From Piper betle (lineage: Eukaryota > Streptophyta > Magnoliopsida > Piperales > Piperaceae), in assembly GCA_033002965.1 (NCBI GenBank), contig JAURVB010001805.1, forward strand, positions 1-64,000: a stretch of 64,000 nucleotides of DNA, written 5' to 3'. The notes beneath the pieces are model-generated. The model searched no databases and was not told where the DNA came from. It worked only from the letters and a program-made list of their open reading frames with translations. Shown piece by piece: positions 12,726 to 24,700 of this stretch. Within the stretch, counting starts at the first letter, position 1. Each line of letters begins with the position of its first letter. Made by a program: the position numbers and the translations under genes.

Positions 12726-13471
12726 ATGTCTTGGTCGCTTAAGATGGAAGACTTTTGTTTTGAGCCAAGTGTGTGAAGCTATCGTTAGCGAAGTCGACAG
12801 GTATTTCCTTTGGTCTTTTCTTAGGATTTTAGATTTCTACTTAGTCAGGCCTGAGAAGTGTATGTTTCAATAGCAGTTATAAAGAAGTTATGAGATAGAT
12901 ATAAGATCATGATTTTAGTAGATGCCAAAATGGATCTTGCAGGTGTGTCATGATAAGCTTAGAGACTTATCCTTTCCTTTTACTATGCCAGAGATTCAGA
13001 CAACTTAGAGTGTCCACATGTTCATTTAGTTGAGGTTGAGTTTGATGGTGATCAGGAGTACTTATAACTTTGGAATCCACATTGCAACAGTTGTATGTCC
13101 TTTCATGTGTCACCAAATCAGTCCTTCCCTGGGACATGTTGTACATTTTGAGACGAAGTAATCAGAGATGATACATGCAGGGAGTTTGAAATATGAAGAC
13201 TTTGGCAAAGTTAAATGGCACATGAGCATAGACAACTAAGTGCCTTGGCGATATCCATCAGATTTAATTTGAGGTCTACCTTGAACAACTTAGACCCTTC
13301 AGAAAAATACTTTTGGATAGAGGCTATAGCAATGCCAGAAGAGCCATTAGAGTACTTTGAGCACAAGTGAGAGTTTGGGGCAGATGACTTGGAAGGACAA
13401 CTTCCAAGGTATAGCAATGGATGAGGATGAGTAGCGAGGTGGACACTTCACCACCTCCCCCTCTCCCACTA
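12726..13471 (+). other. Internal region of LTR-A element B, left part, non-coding
   Basis: This lies between the PBS of copy B and the Tekay insertion. I found no gag, protease or other retroelement motif and no long open frame. It would continue, after removal of the nested Tekay element, at 25227. Confidence 0.5.
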
Positions 13472-15802
13472 GTGTATGTAAAGACCGTGGAAAAAAAAAT
13501 GATGCAGACACGGTCTGGGAAGGACCGAACGTGTTATATTCTCTACCCAGTTAATTATTTACCCAGTTAAATGAAATACGGGTCGAGGGGTGTTTTCACA
13601 TATCCTAGCCGTCATTTTCATTTTTATAAATTTGAAAGATGACGTCATTTTTGGTCTAAGGGGGCGTCTTCCTCACCTTAGCCGCCTAGTTCTCCTCTTC
13701 CATACTGGGACTTCTTCTTGGGTATCCTTCCTATCTCCCTCTTCTTAATTTTCTTGCGTGCATATTCTTTTTAATTGGTAGTAAGCTTGTTAATCATGTA
13801 ACTAAATTCTCAAATCAACAAGAAAGAAAAGAACTAAACTAAACTAGAAAACTGAAATCCCGTCCATGGCCGACGGGTGCAAATTGATGGCAAGATGGGC
13901 AACTATAAACAAGTTTGCAAGGCTTCCCTCACACCCCCGACGACCCCTCTGGTTGCTGGTTTGAAGGGATGGCTCGCCATGTCCCTGGTTTTCGGTGTGT
14001 GGCAGAATTGCAGCGGTGAATGGGCAGAGTTGCAAGGGTGATGGAAGTGGCGACGTTCTACTACAATAGGTGCTGTAATGGACGTTCAGAGGGGTAGACA
14101 CTGGTTGTGCTTCGTCGACAGCATCATGGGTTCCTTCACAGTAGTTCAGGCCACTAGAACATTCCACAATGGATGACCTTCTCGCCAGAATTCATGGTGG
14201 CAAAGTACAAAAGTGGGGAGAATGACCATACTCCATGCAACGTCCAAAGGTGGCCAATCTTTCCTGTTTTAATGCCAGCCTTAGGCCGTGGAACATCTGA
14301 ATTGGAGCAAGGTGCAAGAAAAGGGGGTCTTGAGGCTGGGAGAAGAAGAAAATGCCTGGTTTGGTGCAGGATGATGTCTTTAATTGCTACTGTAAAACAC
14401 ACACATGAGGCTTCCTCACTTGCTGATTTTATCTTGTTGTTGATGCTTTATTGGGATGTTTAAATAGTGATTCAATTGTGTGCCAAGATAAGGGTTGGAG
14501 GAGAAGGACAAACTTATTTTTAGAGAAGAGAAGAATGGCGATGGGAAGAAGAAGAAGAAGAAGGGTGGCAGTTTTGTAAATGTAGGTTGACTTGCAACCA
14601 ACTCGTGTTAAAAAAAATTAACTCGTAATAAATCTTTAAAAAATAATTATTTTAATGGGTTAACGGTTAAAGTTATTAAACTAATTAATTATTGTACGAA
14701 ATCTCCACGAGTAATAAAAAAATAAGGTAATGATAAAAGGTCGATAATTAATCGGCACAACAAGCGATTAAATTAAATTAGACAGTTATAAGTAATTAAT
14801 AGAATAAAGATATTACCTTTACCATATTAAATTTAATATTAGGTAAATAAAGTAGTTATTTTAATAACGAGTCAGTAATGTAGAAAATGAGTTATTAAAC
14901 TATAGTCGGGTAGCAATCACTAGCGTCGAACCTAAATATAATAATGAAAAAAAATAAAGTTCGAAACTTTATTGAGTCGAATAATTTAAAATAATTGTAA
15001 TAATATTATTTTTGAATAATTTAAATTATTTTAAATAATTTAATTGAACAAATTAAATAATTAAATTGCTATAAATAATAGTAGCGATTAAAAATTATAA
15101 CCGTAAGCTAAATCATTAAGTTCGGGGTTAAGTAATTGTCATGGAAAAGGAAAATTAAATGCTTGTTTATTAGTAATAATTATTTTATAAATTGTTAAGT
15201 ACTAGTTATGATTTAGATAATTAATTTAAAATATAAAGTAGGACTTAAATGATTATGTCACATGAATAATTAATTATGTCACTAGAGTTGTTGACAATTT
15301 AATATTTAATATTTTTGAAAATGAATATATATATATATATATATATATACACATTAGACATGTAGTTGCATGCATTTCTACTTGAATAAAATTATACTTA
15401 TGTATAATTTTATATTCTCGTTCCGATTAGGATCGTTGGTCACAGCTGCGAGTACGAAATATCTAGGTGTGTATAATCATTTGAAATGTTGTACTTTTCC
15501 TTATTGGCAGCCCTAATCGGCATGAGCCAAGATTCGACCACCATGCGCTGTAACTCAATCGGGGTCAAGGAATTGAATCAGTCCGACGTGCGGCCAAACC
15601 TTTGAAATCACTATGTGTGTCAGTATAATTATTTGAAATGTTGTATTGTCCGTATAATTATTTGAAATGTTATATTGTGCGTATAATTATTTAAAATATT
15701 ATTTTTTCCCAAACTGGTATGATTAATTGAAATGTTATATTTCCCAAACTGGTATAATTATTTGAATTGTTTTATTTTCCTAAACTGGTAGCCTTTGTCG
15801 GC

Positions 15803-16503
15803 ACTAATCTCAAAATGAGCTGGGAGACGATTTTTAATCCCAGAATGAACTGGGTGACAATGACTAATCTTAGAATGAGCTGGGAGACCACCTAATCTCA
15901 GAGTGAGCTAGGAGACAAATTCTAATCTTAGAATGAACTAAGAGACAATGACTAATCTCAAAATGAATTTGAAGACCACCTAATCCCAGAATGAGCTGGG
16001 AGACAAATTCTAATCTCAAAATGAATTGGGAGACCATGACTAATCTTAGAATGAGCTCGGAGACCACCTAATCTCAGAATGACCTGGGAGACAAATTTCT
16101 AATCTCAGAATGAACTAGGAGACAATGCCTAATCTCATAATGAGCTGGGAGACAATTTGTAATCTGAAAATGAACTTGAAGACCACTACTAATCTCAAAA
16201 TGAGCTACGAGACCACCTAATCTCAGAATGACCTGGGGGACAAATTTCTAATCTTATATTGAACTAGTAGACAATGACTAATCTCAGAATGAGCTGCGAG
16301 ACCACCTAATCTTAGAATGAGCTGGGAGACCTTTTCAAATCTTAAAATGAATTTGGAGACAATGACTAATCTCAGAAAGACCTAGGAGACCACCTAATCT
16401 CAGAATGTGCTGGGAGACAATCTTAATATCAGAATGAGATAGGAGACGACTTTTACAAATCTCAGAATGACCTGAGAGACAAATTACTAATCTCAAGAGA
16501 CGA
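15803..16503. repeat. ~30-bp minisatellite array 1
   Basis: More than 20 head-to-tail units of 28-31 bp built on aatctcagaatgagctggga with variants (gac-caccta, gac-aatgact, gac-aaattct). Unit types alternate, so a two- or three-unit superstructure is likely. Minus-strand frames through it are repetitive artefacts. Confidence 0.9.
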
Positions 16504-16664
16504 CTTGTTTATTACTAATAATTATTTTATAAATTGTTAAGTATAAGTTATGATTTAGATAATTAATTTAAAATGTAAAGTAGGACATAAATGATTATGT
16601 CACATGAATAATTAATTATCTCACTAGATTTTTTTACAATTTCATATTTAATATTTTTGAAAAT

Positions 16665-16701
<37 letters not shown>

Positions 16702-17123
16702 TATTTAGTTGCATGCATTTCTACTCAAATTTTATGTTTTCATTTAGATTAGGATCGTTGGTCTCAGCTGCGAGTTCAAAATATCCAGGTCTGTATAATC
16801 ATTTGAAATGTTGTACTTTCCCTTCTTGGCAGCCCTGGTCGGCCTAAGCCCAGATTCAACCACCATGCGCTGTAATGCAATCGGGGTTAAGGAATTAACT
16901 CAGTCTGACACGAGGCCACGACGTGAAATTTACTATGTGTGTCCGTATAATTATTTGAAATTTTGAATTGTCCATATAATTATTTAAAATGTTGTATTAT
17001 CCATATAATTATTTGAAATGTTATATTTTCCTAAACAGGTATAATTAATTGAAATGTTGTATTTTTCGAAACTGGTATAACTATTTGAATTGTTGTATTT
17101 TCCCAAACTGGTAGCTTTTGTTG

Positions 17124-18097
17124 GCACTAGTCTCAAAATGAGATGGGAGACGATTTTTAGTCTCAGAATGAACTAGGAGACAATGACTACTCTCAGAATG
17201 AGCTAGGAGACTACCTAATCTTAGAATGAGTTGGGAGACAAATTCTAATCTCAGAATGAACTGGGAGACAATGACTAATCTTAGAAAGAGATGGGAGACC
17301 ACCTAATCTCAGAATGAACTAGGAGACAAATTCTATTCTCAGAATGAACTTGGAGGACATGACTAATATCAGAATGAGCTAGAGACAAATTTCTAATCGC
17401 AGAATGAACTGGGAGACAATGACTAATCTCAGAATGAGCTGGGAGACCACCTATTCTCAGAATGAAATGGGAGACAATTTCTAATCTCAAAATGAACTAG
17501 GAGACCATGACTAATCTCAGAATGAGCTGGGAGACCACCTAATCCCAGAATGAGTTGGGAGACAAATTCTAATCTTAAATGAACTGGGAGACATGACTAA
17601 TCACAGAATGAGCTAGGAGATCACCTAATCACACAATGAGCTGGGAGACATATTTCTAATCTTAGAATGAACTGGGAGACAATGACAAGTCTTAGAATGA
17701 GTTGGGAGACCACCTAATCTCAAAATGAGCTGGTAGACAATTAGTAATCTCAGGATGAACTTGGAGACCATTACTAATCTTAGAATGAGTTGCGAGACCA
17801 CGTAATCTCCGAATGAGCCTGGAGACAAATTTCTAATCTTAGAATGAACTGGTAGACAATGACTAACCTCAGAATGAGCTGGGAGACCACCTAATCTCAG
17901 AATGAATTGGAAAACTATTTCTAATCTCAGAATGAATTGGGAGACAATGACTAATCTTAAAAACACCTGGGATACCACCTAATCTGAGAATGAGCTAGGA
18001 GACAATTTTTAACCTTAGAATGAGATAGGAGACGACTTTTACGAATCTCAGAATGACCTGAGAGACAAATTACTAATCTCAAAATGACGTGAGAGAT
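17124..18097. repeat. ~30-bp minisatellite array 2
   Basis: Same units as array 1, in the second copy of the 5' LTR duplication. It is longer than array 1, so the arrays changed copy number after or during the duplication. Confidence 0.9.
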
Positions 18098-18207
18098 AAT
18101 TAGTAAAAGACTTGTGAAACAATAATAATAATAAATAGGTGAAATGATAATAGGGTTTATATTGAGTTGTTTCATTTAAGTATGCGGCTTAGTGGTTTTA
18201 TCACTTA

Positions 18208-18224
18208 TGCGGAATTCCTCCGCA
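18208..18224. repeat. Conserved short inverted repeat in Tekay-type LTR
   Basis: tgcgga...tccgca can form a 6-bp stem with a 5-base loop. A related sequence lies at about 24895-24912 (5' arm acgga) and a perfect-arm copy at 31955-31972. Confidence 0.6.
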
Positions 18225-18535
18225 GGTGAGCAGCTGTGGACTGAAGAATAGAAATGTGGTTGGTGGTTCTTTTACCAACTTAGGTATGGTGAATCAATAA
18301 TAAAAAAAATTGTACTTCCTTATTATTCTCTTATGTTATAAATGTGCTTATGGGAAACGGTCCGAGACTGTGCGACAGTTATTTTATATTTTAGATAACA
18401 TGATTTATTGTTATGATTCATATTATATGTTGCGAGACTTATTTGTTGTATTTCAATTCATGTTCTGGAATGTTACATTTATGTTACCTATATTTTTAAG
18501 TAACACCCGGTCTGGTTCGGGCAGGTCATTACAGG

Positions 18536-18548
18536 TGGTATCAGAGCC
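18536..18548 (+). other. tRNA-iMet primer-binding site of Tekay/Del element
   Basis: tggtatcagagcc begins 2 bases after the end of the 5' LTR. It is the standard plant PBS complementary to the 3' end of initiator tRNA-Met. Confidence 0.92.
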
Positions 18549-18717
18549 TGGTTTCCCACATGCTCACAAATTATGACTCAAGTACCTTGTTGAAAAGTCC
18601 AATACTTATCTTTTCTCAATGTTTTATGTTATTAATTAACAAGTTAATTCACTAATAAACCTAAGTCATTACTGGAAAAAAAACATATTAATGAACCATG
18701 ATGGTTCGATGTTTCAG

Positions 18718-19233
18718 ATGGCAGGCACTTGTAGGCAGATAAACTGATCTACTCCATCGAATTCGAACAAGGAGAATGTATTGGCTCAGATCTTGATGGC
18801 CATACAGGGGCTGGTGCAGGCTTCAGAAAATACAAATTATGTGGTTCACAATACTGTTCAGTGGTTAGTGGGAGTGGTAGCAGGGAATGGAGTCTCAAAC
18901 TCGGCAGCGGGTCCCAGTGTCACCCCAGATGGTGGTCAGGGGAGTGCCCAAGAGCGGGCAGCAACGAGTCTAAGAATCACCCCAGATGGTGGTCAGGGGA
19001 GTGCCCAAGGGTGGGCAGGGTTAGCAGACATGGGCGAGCGAGGGGAGCGTTCAAACCTAGTGCCACCGGTAGTTCGACAAGTGGTGCCGCCAACGGTTGG
19101 CGATAGTGACCATTACACTATGGAAAAGTTCAGGTAGAATGGAGCTGAACTATTTGCCGGAGGGATCGATCCAATAACGGTGGAGAGCTGGATAGACATT
19201 ACCGAAAAGGCTTGCCCCATCGCCACCAAGTAA
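18718..19233 (+). pseudogene. Tekay/Del gag, truncated
   Basis: This is the amino-terminal part of a Ty3/gypsy gag (capsid) reading frame, which would package the element RNA. The first ATG after the PBS is at 18718, but a stop comes after nine residues; the frame then runs open from 18781. Near its end it carries HYTMEKFR, stop, NGAELFAGGIDPI and VESWIDITEKACP, the start of the conserved gag core. A 57-bp internal direct repeat (18921 and 18978) duplicates TPDGGQGSAQ. The frame stops at 19231 and the next recognisable sequence is already RT, so the rest of gag with its zinc knuckle and all of protease are deleted. Confident as gag from position and core motif. Confidence 0.78.
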
Positions 19234-19257
19234 GGTTGGCAACCTTTTTGAGTAATT

Positions 19258-20113
19258 TAGTTGAGTTTGACCTTTTTGGACAAGTTTATTATCGTGTTTG
19301 TGGGCGACATTCTGGTTTGTTCTAAATAATGAAGAAGAGCATGTGAAGCACCTGTCCATTACTCTTCAAGTTCTGAGAGAAAATCAATTGTTCGCCAAGC
19401 TCTTAAAGTGTGACTTCTTGTTGACGGAGGTAAATTTCCACGGCCATATAATCTCCAAGGCCAAAATTGCGGTGGATCCATCAAAAGTAAAAGCAGTCAC
19501 TAATTAGCCACAACCTAAGTCAGTCACTGATATCATAAGCTTCCTTGGTTTAGCGGGTTGGGACAAGAAATTCATTAAAGATTTTTCCTTATCAGCATTG
19601 CCGATGACCAAACTAACAAGGAAGGGAGTCAAGTTTAAATGGAGTAGTAAGTGTGAGGAGAGTTTTCAGTCTCTAAAGAAGAGTCTAACAACTGCACCAG
19701 TCTTGACACAGCCAAATGGTAATGAAGGATTTGTTGTCTTCACGTGATGCGTCTCTGTTGGGTTTAGGATGTATCCTTATCCAAGAAGGTAAGGTGGTAG
19801 CCTATGCCTCTCGTTAATTGAAGATTCATGAGCAAAATTATGCAACCCATGACTTGGAACTGGTATCAGTGGTTTTTGCTCTGACAATTTTGAGACACTA
19901 CTTGTATGGAGCCCAGTTCGAAGTTTTTACTGACCACCAGAGTTTGAAGTATATCTTCACCCAGAATGACCTTAACCTTTGACAGAGGCGGTGGATAGAA
20001 TAGTTGAACGACTATGACTTCCAAATCTTATACCATCCAGGGAAAGCGAATGTGGTTGCCGACGTGTTAAGTCGGAAGGGCAAAGTGGACAAAAGTTAGC
20101 AGATAGCTAGACT
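19258..20113 (+). pseudogene. Tekay/Del reverse transcriptase tail and RNase H
   Basis: Read in pieces, this gives the RT catalytic neighbourhood DKFIIVFVGDILVCSK at 19279-19326, where the Y/F-x-D-D box reads FVGD, so the first catalytic Asp is lost. It continues with EEEHVKHLSITLQVL, VNFHGHIIS and VTDIISFLGLAGW, the usual RT connection. RNase H follows: [36 protein letters not shown] and YHPGKANVVADVLSR. At least six in-frame stops or shifts are present (for example 19327, 19505, 19745, 19815, 19981 and 20001). The amino half of RT is absent because of the deletion that joins it to gag. It would have copied element RNA into DNA; it cannot now. Confidence 0.88.
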
Positions 20114-21196
20114 TTGGACCTTGTCAGCAGTCCGATGGAGCAACTAATATGCTTACTGGCAAATTTGGTTGTTTCCAATGATTTGGTTGATCATGTTAAG
20201 CTAGCACAAATGGGTGATGAGGAGCTGAATGCAATGTTGGACAAGATTCCTATAATTGTAGCTGATTCCAATAGTGTGATCAGATTTAGAGGAAGATTGT
20301 GTGTACCCAAGGATAATGCATTGAGGCGGAATATCTTGGAGGAGGCTCATCGCTCAAAGTTCTTGATACAACCTGGAGTTACTAAAATGTATCAGGATTT
20401 AAAGCGAACCTACTGGTGGATTGGGATGAAGAGGGATGTGGTGGATTTTATCTCCAAGTGTCAGACTTACAAACAGATCAAAGCCCAACATCAATTACCT
20501 AGAGAACTATTTCAACCTTTAGAAATGCCAACTTGGAAATGGAAGTGTGTCACATGCGATTTTATTGCAATGCTCCCAAGGACTCAAAAGAAGCATGACT
20601 CCATATGGGTAGTTGTGGACCGACTAACTAAGGTAGCTCACTTCATCCCCACGAAATCAATGAGGACGGCGGAATACCTGGTAGGATTATATGCTGACAA
20701 TATTGTCAAATTGCATGGGATTCCAAAGGAGATAGTTTCTGACCACAATCCCCTATTCACCTCACATTTCGGGGAAGCTTTCCAAAAAGCCATGGGAACT
20801 CAAATTAAGTTGAGTACAACATATTATCCCCAAACTGATGGTCAGAGTGAGAGGACTATTCAAACTTTGGAAGATTTGATAAGAGCTTGGATTCTTGATT
20901 GGGGAGGTGACTGGGAGAAACACTTAGCCTTAGCTGAATTCACCTACAATAACTCTTACCAAGCAAATATAGGGATGGCACCGTTTGAAGCCTTATATGG
21001 TAGGCCTTGCAGATCTCGATCGTGCTGGCTAGAGTCTACCGAGGTAGTTATAGTCAGACTAGGGATGGTGAGGGAAGCAACTAAAAAGGTGAAACTCATT
21101 CAACAAAGACTTAAAGCAGCTCTGGATCGACAAAAGGGTTATGCTGATACTCGAAGGAAGGAGCTAGAGCTCCAAGTTGGGAATTTGTGTACCTAA
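20114..21196 (+). CDS. Tekay/Del integrase, long open frame (360 aa)
   Basis: The longest frame in the window and the best preserved pol module. Around residues 79-119 is an HHCC-type zinc region with H79 and C116 kept, but the second His is Gln (86, in LIQPG) and the last Cys is Tyr (119). The catalytic core shows D149 (CDFIAMLP), D210 (VSDHNPLFTS) and E246 (GQSERTIQTLEDL), a D,D35E arrangement with exactly 35 residues between D210 and E246. Motifs YYPQTDGQSER and FTYNNSYQ follow. The frame is a piece of the former polyprotein, so its ATG is not a natural start. After the stop at 21194 the tail continues in another frame. Integrase would join the cDNA to host DNA; the zinc-site changes and lack of a full pol argue against activity. 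Confidence 0.9.
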   Translation: MDLVSSPMEQLICLLANLVVSNDLVDHVKLAQMGDEELNAMLDKIPIIVADSNSVIRFRGRLCVPKDNALRRNILEEAHRSKFLIQPGVTKMYQDLKRTYWWIGMKRDVVDFISKCQTYKQIKAQHQLPRELFQPLEMPTWKWKCVTCDFIAMLPRTQKKHDSIWVVVDRLTKVAHFIPTKSMRTAEYLVGLYADNIVKLHGIPKEIVSDHNPLFTSHFGEAFQKAMGTQIKLSTTYYPQTDGQSERTIQTLEDLIRAWILDWGGDWEKHLALAEFTYNNSYQANIGMAPFEALYGRPCRSRSCWLESTEVVIVRLGMVREATKKVKLIQQRLKAALDRQKGYADTRRKELELQVGNLCT

Positions 21197-21600
21197 AGAC
21201 ATCTCCTACGAAGGGGGTGATCAGATTTAAAATATCAGGGAAGTTGAAGCCAAGATTCATAGGACCGTTTCCAATCCTAGATTGAGTTAGAAATTGTGCA
21301 TATAGACTAGGATTACCACCAAGCCTAGTGGGAATACACAATGTGTTCCATTTGTCAATGCTAAAGAAATATGTACGAGATGAAGATCATATCATCACAA
21401 ATTTTGAAGACTTAGAGCTGTAATCAAATTTAACCTACGAGGAACAGATGATTCGCATCCTAGAAAGAGAAATAAAGACACTCAAGAACAAGGAAATTCC
21501 TTTGGTAAAATTATTGTGGAAAAATCAGGGGTCAGAGGAAGCTACATGGGAGACTGAATAAGAAATGAAAAGGAGATACCCTAGCCTGTTTGTGGTTTAG
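21197..21600 (+). pseudogene. Integrase C-terminal tail with chromodomain-like segment
   Basis: In-frame pieces read LKTSPTKGVIRFKISGKLKP and RFIGPFPIL (GPY/F-type module), then HNVFHLSMLKKYVRDEDH. The end reads YEEQMIRILEREIKTLKNKE followed by IPLVKLLWKNQGSEEATWET, which is the chromodomain-like tail of the Tekay/Del group; such tails are thought to guide integration toward particular chromatin. Stops interrupt it at about 21284, 21421 and 21559. It ends near PSLFVV just before the 3' untranslated part. Confidence 0.85.
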
Positions 21601-21702
21601 GAGTTTTTTATTTGTAGTAGCATGAACTGATCTCAAAGAAATAATAAAGTTAATCATAATTGTTCTGTTTCTTGTTATGATATTTCGTAGACGAAATATT
21701 TC

Positions 21703-21715
21703 CAAGTTGGGGAGA
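21703..21715 (+). other. Polypurine tract of Tekay/Del element
   Basis: The purine-rich aagttggggaga lies directly before the 3' LTR, the expected plus-strand primer. Confidence 0.7.
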
Positions 21716-21716
21716 T

Positions 21717-24700
21717 TGATGCAGAGCAATCCGAGAAAGACCGAATGTATTATATTCTCTACCGAGTTAATTATTTACTCATTTTACTATTTACCCGGTT
21801 AAATGAAATATGGGTCTAGGTGTGTTTTCACATACCCTAGCCGTCATTTTCATTTTTATAAATTTGAAAGAGGACGTCATTTTGGGTGTAAGGGGCGTCT
21901 TCTTCACCTTAGCCGCCTAGTTCTCCTCTTCCTTACCAGGGCTTCTTCCTTACTTGGGCACCCTTCCTATCTCCCTCTTCCTAATTTTCTTGCATGTATA
22001 TTCTTTTTAATTGGTAGTAAGCTTGTTAATCATGTAACTAAAGTCTCAAATCAACAAGAAAGAAAAGAACTAAACTAAACTGCAAAACTGAAATCTCGTC
22101 CATGGCCGACGGATGCAAATTGTTGGTGAGATGGGCAACTGTAAACAAGTTTGCAAGGCTTCCCTCACACCCCCGACGACCCCTCTGGTTGCTAGGTCGG
22201 GATGGCTCGCCATGTCCCTAGTTTGCGGTGGGTGGCGGAATTGCAGCGGTGAATGGGCAGAGTCGCTAGGGTGATGGAAGTGGCGACGCTCTGCTACAAT
22301 AGGTGCTGTAATGGACGTGCGAGGGGTAGACACCGGTTGTGCTTCGTCGACAACATCATGGGTTCCTTCACAGTAGTTCAAGCCCCCGGAACAGTCCACA
22401 ACGAACAAACTTCTCACCTGAATTCATGTTGGCGAAGTGCAGAAGTGGGGAGAACGACCATCCTCCATGCAACGTCCAAAGGTGGCCAATCTTTCCTGTA
22501 TTGATGCCAGCCTGAGGTCGTGGAACATCTGAATTAGAGGAAAATGCCTGGTTTGGTGCAGGACGATGTCTTCAATCACTGCTGTAAAACACGCACATAA
22601 GGCTTCCTCACTTGCTAATTTTATCTTGTTGTTGATGCTTTGTTGGGTTGTTTAAACAGTGGTTCAATTAGGTGCCAAGATATGGGTTGGAGGAGAAGGA
22701 TGAACCTCTTTTTGGAAAAGAGAAGAATGGCGATGGGAAGAAGAAGAAGAAGGGTGGTAGTCTTGTAAATATTGGTTGACTCGCAACATACTCGAGTTAA
22801 AAAATAATACTAACTCATAATAAAGCTTTAAAAAATAATTATTTTAATGGGTTAAAGTTACTAAACTAATTCATTATTGTACAAAATCGCCACGAGTAAT
22901 AAAAAAATAAGGTAATGATAGAAGGTCAATAATTAATCGGCACAATAAGTGATCAAATTAAATGGGGCGGTTATAAGAATTAATAAAATAAAGATTTTAC
23001 CTTTAGCATATTAAATTTAATATTAGGTAAAAACAGTAATTATTTTAATAACGAGTAAGTAATGTAGAAAATAGGTTATTAATCTATCGTCGGGTAGCAA
23101 TCACTAACGTCGAACCTAAATAAAATAATGAATAAAAATAAATTTCAAAACTTTATTGAGTTGAATAATTTAAAATAATTGTAAAAATAATATTTTGGAA
23201 TCATGTAAATTATTTTAAATAATTTAATCAAACAACTTCATTAATTAAATTGCTATAAATAATAGTAACGATTAAAAATTATAACCGTAAACTAAATCAT
23301 TAAGATCGCGGTTAAGTAATTATCATCGCAAAGGAGAATTAAATACTTGTTTATTAGTAATAATTATTTTATCAATTGTTAAGTATTAATTATGATTTAG
23401 ATAATTAATTTATAATGTAAAGTAGGACTTAAATTATTATGTCACGTGAATAATTAATTATCTCACTAGATTTATTTACAATTTAATATTTAATATTTTT
23501 TAAAATGATATATATATATATATATATATGACACTTAGTTGAATGTATTTATACTCGAATAAAATTATACTTATGTATAATTTTATGTTCTCATTCAGAT
23601 TAGGATCGTTAGTCGTACCTGCGAGTTCGAAATATTCAGGTCTATATAATCATTTGAAATATTGTACTTTCCCTTCTTGGCAACCCATGTCGGTATGAAC
23701 GTAGATTCGACCACCATGCACTGTAACGCAATCGGGGTTAAGGAATTGACTCAGTCTGAGACAGGGCCGCACCTTTAAAATTACTATGTGTGTGTCCGTA
23801 TAATTATTTGAAATGTTTTATTGTCCATATAATTATTTGAAATGTTATATTGGCCGTATAATTATTTGAAATGTTATATTTTCCCATACAGGTATAATTA
23901 ATTAAAATGTTGTATTTTCCCAAATTGATATAATTATTTGAAATGTTGTATTTTCCCAAACTTGTAGCCTTTGTCGGCACTAATCTTAGAAATTGGTGGG
24001 AGACGATTTTTGTCTCATAATGCACTGGGAGAAAATGCACTCGAATCTCAGAATGAGCTGGGATGACTACCTAATCACAGAATGAAGTGGGAGACAAATT
24101 CTAATCTCAGAATGAAGTGGGAGACCATGACTATTCTTAGAATGAGCTGGGAAACCACCTAATCTCAGAATGAGCTGGGAGACAAATTTCTAATCTTAGA
24201 ATGAACTGGGAGACAATGACTAATCTTAGAATGAGCTAGGAGGCCACCTAATCTCAGAATGAGCTGGGAGACAATTTCTAATCTTAAATTGAACTGGGAC
24301 ACCATGACTAATCTAAAAATGAGTTGGGAGACAAATTTCTAATCTTAGAATTAACTGGGAGACAATGACTAATCTCAGAATGAGACTGGGAGACCACCTA
24401 ACCTCAGAATGAGTTGGGAGACAATATCTAAACTCGGAATTAACTAGGAGACCATGACTAATCTCAGAATGAGCTGCAGAGACCACATAATCTCAGGATG
24501 AGCTGGGAGACAAATTTCTAGTCTCAGAATGAATTGGGAGACAATGACTAATCTTTGAATGAGCTGGGAGACTACCTAATCTCAGAATGAGCTAGAGACC
24601 ATTTCTAATCTTAGAATGAACTGGGAGACAATGACTAATCTTAGAAAGACCTGGGAGACTACCTAATCTCAGAATGAGCTGGGAGACAATTTCTAATCTC

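Larger units (their letters stand above)
15162..18100. repeat. 1342-bp tandem duplication inside the 5' LTR
   Basis: Segments starting cttgtttatta at 15162 and 16504 run in parallel. Both have an AT-rich part with matching gtcacatgaataattaatta, a TA run, a tgcgctgtaa-containing segment, the tgtccgtataattatttgaa repeats and then a 30-bp minisatellite. The 3' LTR has this region once (from about 23349). Confidence 0.85.
13477..18533 (+). repeat. 5' LTR of Tekay/Del element (5057 bp)
   Basis: It starts TGTAAAGACC after the TSD and ends GGTCATTACA just before the PBS. It is about 1.55 kb longer than its partner. The excess is mostly a 1342-bp internal duplication (15162 and 16504) that brings a second 30-bp repeat array. 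The partner lacks the first 23 bases (13477-13499), which include an A9 run. A GC-moderate block at 13.8-14.4 kb is nearly identical in layout to 22.07-22.6 kb in the 3' LTR. A short inverted repeat at 18208-18224 lies near the 3' end and is shared with the 3' LTR and the LTR at 30.5-32.2 kb. Confidence 0.85.

Noticed and set aside
15870..18175. Minus-strand frames with repeated text such as LVIVSQFILRLE
   Set aside because: They are translations of the 30-bp minisatellite, not a repeat protein.
18536..18548. tRNA-Met gene fragment
   Set aside because: Only the 3'-complementary primer-binding site is present, directly after an LTR; there is no cloverleaf.
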